Of a stretch of DNA of 64,000 bases, positions 57,068-64,000 are shown one piece after another. The translations under genes and the position numbers were made by a program. Origin of the DNA: Chitinophagales bacterium (GTDB lineage Bacteria > Bacteroidota > Bacteroidia > Chitinophagales > Chitinophagaceae); contig JAURJU010000050.1 in NCBI GenBank assembly GCA_030832085.1, forward strand, positions 124,001-188,000, given 5' to 3'. Each line of letters begins with the position of its first letter. Position 1 is the stretch's first letter. The notes under the pieces are model-generated. The model was not told where the DNA came from and did no database searches. It saw nothing but the letters and a program-made list of their open reading frames with translations.

Positions 57068-57826
57068 TCAGTTGAATTTCAATTGAAGATCCGTTCCATC
57101 CAGGACTGCATAGGAGTCATACTTTATCCAATCACCCAAATTGATGTACCTGCTCTGTTGATTCAGCTTGACATCAATGGGAAGGTGGCGGTGTCCAAAA
57201 ATAAAAAAATCGTATTCTTTTTGCCTGAGCATCTCTCTGCAATAAACAATCAGCCATTCGCCCTCCTCACCCAGGAATTTTTCATCGCCCGTTCCCGTGG
57301 ATGCCCGGCTGCTTTTGCTGAAATATTCTGCCAGGGAAATGCCGAAGAATGGTGGAATCAAGCCAAAAAGAAATTTAGATACCGGATTCCTGAAGATTTG
57401 CTTGATGGTCTTGTAGCCATAATCACCGGGGCCCAGGCCATCTCCATGCCCAATTAAAAAACTTTTCCCATTGAATTCAAATTCCTTTGGCCCGTGGTAT
57501 ACCGGGATGTTCAATTCCTTTTCAAAATACCCGGTCATCCACATATCATGGTTGCCAATGAAAAAATGAACCGGAATCCCACTGTCAGTCAACTCGGCCA
57601 ACTTGCCCAGAATTCTCACAAAGCCTTTGGGAACGACTTTTCTGTACTCGAACCAAAAATCAAAGAGATCTCCCACCACAAAAATCACTGCTGCATCAGC
57701 ACTGGCCCTGTTGAGAAATGCAACAATTTTTCTTTCGCGGACAATGCTTGATGCATGGTCAGGAACACCCAGGTGAAAATCAGATAAAAAATAAACCTTT
57801 TTTCCTTCAGGAATGTGCATATTCAA
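57068..57826 (-). CDS. UDP-2,3-diacylglucosamine diphosphatase (LpxH)-like metallophosphoesterase
   Basis: 252 aa; LSDFHLGVPD, VVGDLFDFWFEYRKVVPKG, FIGNHDMW, GHGDGLGPGDYGYK, FGHRHLP. Confidence 0.87.
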   Translation of the reverse strand: MNMHIPEGKKVYFLSDFHLGVPDHASSIVRERKIVAFLNRASADAAVIFVVGDLFDFWFEYRKVVPKGFVRILGKLAELTDSGIPVHFFIGNHDMWMTGYFEKELNIPVYHGPKEFEFNGKSFLIGHGDGLGPGDYGYKTIKQIFRNPVSKFLFGLIPPFFGISLAEYFSKSSRASTGTGDEKFLGEEGEWLIVYCREMLRQKEYDFFIFGHRHLPIDVKLNQQSRYINLGDWIKYDSYAVLDGTDLQLKFN

Positions 57827-57859
57827 AGATACTGCTTATTGGGAATTGCGTTTGTGCGG

Positions 57860-58501
57860 TTATTTGTCCAGCAAAAAACAATAGACCTCTTTTGGCCCAT
57901 GTACACCAACCACAAGGGTCTTTTCAATGTCTGCAGTGCGACTTGGTCCTGTAGCAAAAGAGATCATGGAAGGGAGCCTGTCGCCGTATTTTTTTTGCAT
58001 GAATACAATGGCATCCTTTACATCATGAACCAATTGGTTGGTCTTGGCAATGCAGATGTGAATGGGGGCATATACACTGGATAACCTTCCCGAGGATTCA
58101 GTGCTGCTCAGCACCATAGATCCAGTGCGGGCCACCAGCACTTCGCACTTTGTGATGGACACATCAACATCAGCCAATTGTTTTTCTGAAAAGGCAGGAA
58201 ATCCAAATGATGACAAAGCTGATTTGATGTTTTCATCAGCACAATGGATTTCAGTCCACCCCCTTTCTTCGACCAATGCAAGCAGCTGGTTCACCAGGTC
58301 TTCCTCATTCTCACAAAAGGAAAATCTTCCCAACAACGAAGTGAATTTTTCAGCAAATTGAATGGAAAGATCATCTTCTCCTTTTTCAAATGCAAAATCA
58401 ATTTTTTCAATTCCAGGAAAGGGTTGATCTGCCGATTGGATAAGTGCCTTTCGGATGTTTTTCAATATGCCTTCCTTTCCCAAAGATGCTTCCATACTCA
58501 A
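57860..58501 (-). CDS. LUD-domain (LutC/YkgG-like) protein
   Basis: 213 aa; [76 protein letters not shown]. Confidence 0.88.
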   Translation of the reverse strand: MSMEASLGKEGILKNIRKALIQSADQPFPGIEKIDFAFEKGEDDLSIQFAEKFTSLLGRFSFCENEEDLVNQLLALVEERGWTEIHCADENIKSALSSFGFPAFSEKQLADVDVSITKCEVLVARTGSMVLSSTESSGRLSSVYAPIHICIAKTNQLVHDVKDAIVFMQKKYGDRLPSMISFATGPSRTADIEKTLVVGVHGPKEVYCFLLDK

Positions 58502-60612
58502 ACAGGTTGTTGTTCCCCATCCAAACCTTGCGCTGGTTCAATACCTGCAACTGGTGCAGTTTCTGGAAGTTCAACGACGGGTTCCTGAGGTGTGATGAGT
58601 TCTGTATCTGTTGCAAATATTTTCTTTTCCTCATATGGGCGTTTACCAATCAGGTCTTCAACATCCTGCTGGTGGAGCACTTCACGGTCAAGCAATGCCA
58701 ACGCAATCTTTTCTACCTCCGCCTTTTTCTCTGTCAGCAGCGCAATAGTACGCTTGTATGCATTGTCAACCAATACCCTTACTTCAGTATCAATGAGCTT
58801 GCCGGTTTCTTCACTGTATGGTTTGGTGAATGTACTTTCTTGTGCAGGATCATAGAAACTCACATTGCCCACTTTTTCGCTCATCCCATAAACAGTAACC
58901 ATTGCGTAAGACATTTTGGTCACCTGCTGAAGGTCATTCTGTGCTCCTGTAGAGATCTTGCCAAAGAAAATTTCTTCACTGGCCCGGCCTCCCAATGTCA
59001 TGCACATTTGATCGGTCAACTGCTCTGTATTATAGAGGTACTGTTCTTTTGGCGTGTATTGTGCATATCCCAATGCTGCTACACCACGCGGAACAATTGT
59101 CACTTTCAACAATGGATAAGCGTGTTCAAGGTACCACCCGCAAACAGCATGTCCCGCTTCATGGTAGGCAATGATTTTCTTTTCTTCGGGAAGGATGATC
59201 TTGTTCTTCTTTTCTAACCCACCGATAACACGGTCAATGGCATCCTGAAAATCATCCATGTCCACCTGTTCTTTCCCCTTTCGGGCCGCAATCAGGGCGG
59301 CCTCATTGCATACATTGGCGATGTCTGCCCCAGCAAATCCGGGCGTTTGTTCGGCAAGTTTATGGATATCCAGTTTTTCGGAATGCTTGATGGGCTTGAG
59401 GTGCACGAGGAAAATTGTTTCCCTGCCCTTCACATCCGGTTTATCAATGCTGATTTGCCGGTCAAACCTGCCCGGCCTCAGCAGGGCACTGTCAAGCACG
59501 TCAGGACGGTTGGTTGCTGCCAGGATGATGATGCCGCTGTCTCCACCAAAACCATCCATTTCCACCAGCAACTGGTTGAGTGTGTTTTCACGCTCATCGT
59601 TGCTCATCATCATGTTCTTGCCGCGGGCACGACCAATGGCATCGATTTCATCGATGAAGATGACACAGGGCGCCTTCTCCCTCGCTTGTTTGAAAAGGTC
59701 CCGAACCCTGCTGGCACCGACACCTACAAACATTTCTACAAAATCCGAGCCCGACATGGAGAAGAAAGGTACTTGGGCCTCACCAGCCATGGCTTTTGCA
59801 AGGAGTGTTTTACCCGTGCCAGGAGGACCCACCAGCAATGCGCCCTTGGGAATTTTTCCTCCTAACGCTGTATATTTTTTGGGATGTTTCAGAAAATCAA
59901 CAATCTCCATCACTTCCTGCTTCGCCTCATCCAATCCTGCAACATCCTGGAATGTGATGTTCACCCTTGTACCCTTGTCAAACAGCTGGGCCTTGGATTT
60001 GCCGATGTTGAATATGCCGCCGCCACCGCCGCCGCCACCTGCACCACCACCCATTTTTCTCATCATCAGAACAAACAACAAACCGAACATGAGCAATGGG
60101 AAAAGTACATTGAGCAATGGGCCGAAAAATTCAGGATCGCTGACAGGATCCACAGGAACCGGATCAACCTTAGGATTGGCTGTAAAATAAGCATCAAGGT
60201 TTTCCTGGTAGTCATCCACTTTGGAATAACTGAACTGGAAATGTGGTCCCTTGGAAGCCTGTGCATATTTGAGCTTATCTCCCAACAATTCCTTGTAGGC
60301 TGGCTTGACAAGGCTGTCCTGTTTGATGTATACCCTGATAACACCCTTGTTTTTTACAGGTTCAATTTTTAAAACGTCGTTCTGCACAAGCATTTTCTGC
60401 TTGAACTCCAATTCAGTAATGTTGCGCGCATCAGGATTCACACCCCTCATGACCTGATAGCCAATCAGCATGACTGCTGCAATTACATATATCCAATAGA
60501 AACTGAACTTTGGCCCCTTTGAAGAAGGTCCATTTTCTCCAGCACCCTTGTTGCGCTTGAAAGCACTGAAGGGATTGGATCTTTTTTCGCTACTGTTGTC
60601 TTGCTGATTCAT
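58498..60612 (-). CDS. ftsH: ATP-dependent zinc metalloprotease FtsH
   Basis: 704 aa; [24 protein letters not shown] core, [10 protein letters not shown] zinc site. Confidence 0.98.
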   Translation of the reverse strand: MNQQDNSSEKRSNPFSAFKRNKGAGENGPSSKGPKFSFYWIYVIAAVMLIGYQVMRGVNPDARNITELEFKQKMLVQNDVLKIEPVKNKGVIRVYIKQDSLVKPAYKELLGDKLKYAQASKGPHFQFSYSKVDDYQENLDAYFTANPKVDPVPVDPVSDPEFFGPLLNVLFPLLMFGLLFVLMMRKMGGGAGGGGGGGGIFNIGKSKAQLFDKGTRVNITFQDVAGLDEAKQEVMEIVDFLKHPKKYTALGGKIPKGALLVGPPGTGKTLLAKAMAGEAQVPFFSMSGSDFVEMFVGVGASRVRDLFKQAREKAPCVIFIDEIDAIGRARGKNMMMSNDERENTLNQLLVEMDGFGGDSGIIILAATNRPDVLDSALLRPGRFDRQISIDKPDVKGRETIFLVHLKPIKHSEKLDIHKLAEQTPGFAGADIANVCNEAALIAARKGKEQVDMDDFQDAIDRVIGGLEKKNKIILPEEKKIIAYHEAGHAVCGWYLEHAYPLLKVTIVPRGVAALGYAQYTPKEQYLYNTEQLTDQMCMTLGGRASEEIFFGKISTGAQNDLQQVTKMSYAMVTVYGMSEKVGNVSFYDPAQESTFTKPYSEETGKLIDTEVRVLVDNAYKRTIALLTEKKAEVEKIALALLDREVLHQQDVEDLIGKRPYEEKKIFATDTELITPQEPVVELPETAPVAGIEPAQGLDGEQQPV

Positions 60613-60621
60613 AAGAGCACT

Positions 60622-61089
60622 TTATTTCGTGGATGTCTTTTTTGTTGTTTTGGCGGATTTTTTCACTTTGGTTGGCGCTTCAACGGGGGCATCATTTTCG
60701 TCTTCGGCGACGCCATCGCTCCACATTTCCTCGAGCTTGTAAAACTTCCTTGTTTCAGCGAGGAAAACATGCACCACCACATTGACATAATCGATCAATA
60801 CCCATTGACCGGCACCATGCCCTTCGTGTTTGTAGGGCTTTTCTCCGCATTCACGTTTTACTTCAGCCTCTACCCAGTCTGCTATCGCCCTCACCTGCAC
60901 AGTGGAAGGTGCCTCGCAGACAATAAAAAAATCGGAAACTGCTTCTGAAATTTTTCGGAGGTCCAGGGATACCACATTTTCCCCCTTTTTATCGTGGATA
61001 GCATTGATGATCACCTTCAGGATCTTGCTGCTTCTGGTTAATCTCGAAATTCTCTTGGGTGATGCTGCTGACTCGGATCTTGATGCCAA
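60622..61089 (-). CDS. rsfS: Ribosomal silencing factor RsfS
   Basis: 155 aa; KGENVVSLDLRKISEAVSDFFIVCEAPSTVQVRAIADWVEAEV; called start codon is TTG. Confidence 0.9.
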   Translation of the reverse strand: MASRSESAASPKRISRLTRSSKILKVIINAIHDKKGENVVSLDLRKISEAVSDFFIVCEAPSTVQVRAIADWVEAEVKRECGEKPYKHEGHGAGQWVLIDYVNVVVHVFLAETRKFYKLEEMWSDGVAEDENDAPVEAPTKVKKSAKTTKKTSTK

Positions 61090-61163
61090 TGATATAATTT
61101 TAATTGTTCCTTAAGTAACTTGCCCAAAAATAAGGATTATTTCCATCCCTTGGGGAGAGCATC

Positions 61164-61898
61164 ATGACTGGCGAACCATTTAACATATTGCCCACAACTG
61201 ACAGTACCAATAACCATGCCATGGTTGAAGCCCGAACAGGAAAGGCATCAGATGGCACGGCTTACTTTGCGCTTGACCAACAACAGGGAAAGGGCCAGCG
61301 GGCAAAGGCCTGGTCCAGCAAACCCGGAGAAAACATCATCCTTTCCGTGGTCAAAACTTGCACACACTTGCAAATTCAATCACAGTTTGAACTTTCCTGC
61401 GCAGTTGCATTGGCTTGTTTTGACCTGTTTTCTTCTTATGCAGGTGACGAAACCAGGATCAAATGGCCCAATGATATCTATTGGCGTGACAGAAAGGCAG
61501 GGGGAATCCTGATTGAAAACATCATCACATCAAACAAGTGGGACAAGGCTATCATAGGAATGGGCATCAATGTCAACCAAACCTCCTTCCAAGGGATGGA
61601 ACAACGTGCCGTTTCTCTGAAACAAATCACTGGTCAGACATTTGACCCGATTTCACTGGCCAAGGAACTTTGTGGTCACCTTGATTACCGGTTTACCATG
61701 CTCCAATCAGCACCCTTTGACATTGCGCTTTCAGCATACAACCAACACCTGTTCAAGCGACATGAAACAGTGCAATTCAAAAAGGACAATCTCCTGTTTC
61801 ATGCCTTGGTCAAGGAAGTGAATACCAAGGGACAGCTGGTGATTGAGCATGGAATTCAAGAGGCAGTGACACTGGGTGAAGTAGGCTGGGTGCTATAA
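61164..61898 (+). CDS. birA: Biotin-[acetyl-CoA-carboxylase] ligase
   Basis: 244 aa; TDSTNNHAM, QQGKGQRAKAWSSKPGENIILSVV, IKWPNDIYWRDRKAGGILIEN. Confidence 0.94.
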   Translation: MTGEPFNILPTTDSTNNHAMVEARTGKASDGTAYFALDQQQGKGQRAKAWSSKPGENIILSVVKTCTHLQIQSQFELSCAVALACFDLFSSYAGDETRIKWPNDIYWRDRKAGGILIENIITSNKWDKAIIGMGINVNQTSFQGMEQRAVSLKQITGQTFDPISLAKELCGHLDYRFTMLQSAPFDIALSAYNQHLFKRHETVQFKKDNLLFHALVKEVNTKGQLVIEHGIQEAVTLGEVGWVL

Positions 61899-62354
61899 GC
61901 CAAAACCCTCTGCAATTTCATCTGCATGCGCTTTGGTATTGGGCTTGGAGATGATTTTCACCAGAACACCGTCCTCATCTATGAGAAATGTAGTGCGCAA
62001 CACACCCATGTATTTCTTACCATACATCGACTTTTCAGCCCAAACGCCAAATTTCTCACACAATGATTTTTCCGTATCTGCAATGATGCGGAAAGGCAAA
62101 GCCTGCTTGGCAATGAATTTGAGGTGTGATTTTTCATCATCCGGGCTTACTCCAACCACCTCAATTCCTTTTTTGGTCAGCATCTTGTATCCATCCCTGA
62201 TGCTGCAGGCCTGTACGGTGCAGGTGCTGGTGGCATCCTTTGGATAAAAGTAGAGGGCGAGTTTTTTACCCTTGTAGTCTGATAATTTGAGCTTCTGCCC
62301 ATCCTGGTCCACCGCTGTAAATGCAGGTGCCTTTTTGCCTTCAATGAGTGACAT
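61893..62354 (-). CDS. bcp: Thioredoxin-dependent thiol peroxidase (Bcp-type peroxiredoxin)
   Basis: 153 aa; LALYFYPKDATSTCTVQACSIRDGY. Confidence 0.95.
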   Translation of the reverse strand: MSLIEGKKAPAFTAVDQDGQKLKLSDYKGKKLALYFYPKDATSTCTVQACSIRDGYKMLTKKGIEVVGVSPDDEKSHLKFIAKQALPFRIIADTEKSLCEKFGVWAEKSMYGKKYMGVLRTTFLIDEDGVLVKIISKPNTKAHADEIAEGFGL

Positions 62355-62363
62355 GCTATCGGT

Positions 62364-64000
62364 TTAATTGCGTTTGATGATGAAATCTCGGGTGGAATTG
62401 TTTCCCGCTTCATCATAAACAACAATGGAAAGTTTATGTTCACCCATGGGGAAATGTTCATCAATGGTATACACAAATCGGTTCCCGTAAGGCTGGAACA
62501 TCAGCCATTGGCCATCTACTGTCCCCCGAAACTCCCTGATCATTTTGTTGTCGTCAGCAACATCTACCACAACCCTTGACCCTGTTCGCAACGCTGCACC
62601 CGACTGAACCGATGCAGATATGGTAGGTGGCTGCAGATCTTCCAACAATTGAAAATACCCAAAATCACGAAAAGCTGCTGTATACCAGCCTTTCTCTGGC
62701 ATGGCTTTCTTCAGTTCTGTTTTGGTTTTATAGGTCCGTTTTATCAGCACCCTGTCCCCGTTGACCAGCGCAGCACTTCTGTTGGGCTTCAAACGAACCG
62801 TAAAATTGCTTTGAACAGGAAGATCTGCGGGCAGTGTTTGATAGACAGAGGAAAGTTCATTTGCCGTGTTGGCATAATACCCATTGACCCTGAAGTGAAA
62901 AGCATCGTAAAACGCATCTTCCTTGAATACAAACTGGATGTTTTCGTCTTCATAAATGTTGACGTTCAAGGGTTCCATCCGATCGCCAGGTACAACATGG
63001 CCGGGTCGATCATCGGGTTTTCTGGACACCCGAAAATCCAGGTAAGCGCTGTTGCCATAAGCATCTGTCACTTTTATGCTGTATGCTGACGGTTCAGGTT
63101 GTACATCAATATGATCCTTTTCCGCATTGCCAAGGGTGTACATGTTCAGACCAAATCCCTTGGCGGGAAATAACATTTGGTAGTATGGCCCTCCTTTGGC
63201 CCTTGTCATATAATCAATGTGTCCGTTGAGGTACCTGGTTTTGTCATAACCGATATTGTCCAGTTCGAAGCCGGTAACCATTTGGTCATCCTTGAGCAGG
63301 GTCGCGCTGAAAAAGCCATTTGGATTGGGAATGCCAGTCATTCGGTCGGTTGCCTGAATGGCAATGAAGGCCTTGTCAAAAGGCAATCCAATTGTGCCAG
63401 CAGTTTTGAAAACATTTCCCTGCCTGATCAAGTTGCAGGTGATTGGAGATTGCTCATAAATGCTCTTGTCCCGGTCATAAAAGACAAGCCGATAAATGTC
63501 CGGGGGAGTGACATCCGCCAGAGGGAACCTGTACAACAAGGGATTCAGGCAGTTTTCTGTTTTGGTGTCCCTGATTTCAAAATGCACATGAGGGCCTTGT
63601 GATGCACCAGTGTTGCCGCTGTATCCTATCAGCTGGCCCTTCTTCAAGGGGATGAGGTTTTCTGGTACCACAACATCAATTTTCCAGGTTTTTTGCTCAT
63701 ATTGCTTCGATTTCAGGAAGGTTTCCGCAGCAGGAATAAACCTGTTCATGTGTGCATAAAGTGTCGTGGTTCCATTGGGATGATTGATGTAAATGGCACG
63801 GCCAAATCCTCCGGACTCAATCTTGATTCGGGCTATATACCCTTCAGCAGGAGCAAAAACAGGCAGGTTTTCCCTTCCTTCTGTTGAAAGGTCCAGCCCC
63901 ATGTGAAAGTGATTGTTGCGCATTTCGCCGAAATTGGCATTCAACTTGGGCTTGATGGACAGTGGATACGAAAAATAAGCCACCCCGCCCGGTGGCTGTG
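62364..64000 (-). CDS. M23-family peptidase, 5' end truncated by window edge
   Basis: NFGEMRNNHFHMGLDLSTEGRENLPVFAPAEGYIARI and GPHVHFEIRD; reading frame stays open (QPPGGVAYFSYPLS) to the window end. Confidence 0.88.
   Translation of the reverse strand, partial: QPPGGVAYFSYPLSIKPKLNANFGEMRNNHFHMGLDLSTEGRENLPVFAPAEGYIARIKIESGGFGRAIYINHPNGTTTLYAHMNRFIPAAETFLKSKQYEQKTWKIDVVVPENLIPLKKGQLIGYSGNTGASQGPHVHFEIRDTKTENCLNPLLYRFPLADVTPPDIYRLVFYDRDKSIYEQSPITCNLIRQGNVFKTAGTIGLPFDKAFIAIQATDRMTGIPNPNGFFSATLLKDDQMVTGFELDNIGYDKTRYLNGHIDYMTRAKGGPYYQMLFPAKGFGLNMYTLGNAEKDHIDVQPEPSAYSIKVTDAYGNSAYLDFRVSRKPDDRPGHVVPGDRMEPLNVNIYEDENIQFVFKEDAFYDAFHFRVNGYYANTANELSSVYQTLPADLPVQSNFTVRLKPNRSAALVNGDRVLIKRTYKTKTELKKAMPEKGWYTAAFRDFGYFQLLEDLQPPTISASVQSGAALRTGSRVVVDVADDNKMIREFRGTVDGQWLMFQPYGNRFVYTIDEHFPMGEHKLSIVVYDEAGNNSTRDFIIKRN

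Noticed and set aside
60010-60055. GC-rich trinucleotide-like repeat (ccgccgccaccgcc...)
   Set aside because: Encodes the poly-Gly linker of FtsH; explained by the coding sequence.
59258-60190. 310-aa plus-strand ORF
   Set aside because: Antisense to ftsH; Ser/Pro-rich low-complexity translation produced by codon bias of ftsH.
63981-63983. GTG start called for the final M23 peptidase ORF
   Set aside because: Frame remains open to the window edge (QPPGGVAYFSYPL), so this is an internal Val codon and the gene is truncated.

Overview
This 64 kb window is a mostly housekeeping chromosomal segment from a Bacteroidota bacterium, probably Chitinophagia/Sphingobacteriia-like. The lineage call rests on gene content and order, TAnnTTTG-type promoter -7 elements, a TonB receptor and a PorZ-like T9SS protein. 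From left to right it carries: a truncated ABC ATPase; an atpBEFHA operon with no atpG directly after atpA; an MsbA-type ABC exporter; a large secreted protein with a caspase-like His/Cys arrangement; a PhoB/PhoR-like two-component system; a ppk1-ppx-LpxH-like-glycosyltransferase operon; a TonB receptor plus beta-helix lipoprotein pair; rfbA, galE and a split transketolase C-half; an ECF sigma, membrane protein and Spy-like trio; the mreBCD-PBP2-rodA cluster; purD, a POT transporter, an AlkB-like monooxygenase, serS, gcvH, prfA, recO, porZ-like, an MMPL/RND protein, gatB, alaS, ftsH, rsfS, birA and bcp; and a truncated M23 peptidase. I saw no tRNA, rRNA, CRISPR array, transposase or prophage. 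The signals most worth following are: (1) an 11-bp-phased direct-repeat array with Pho-box geometry in the TonB receptor/rfbA intergenic region; (2) a candidate small RNA with its own promoter-like element and terminator antisense to the 3' end of a VanZ-like gene, next to prfA; (3) a putative clan-CD (caspase-like) domain in an otherwise unassigned 731-aa secreted protein. All calls come from reading the sequence; no database search was run.
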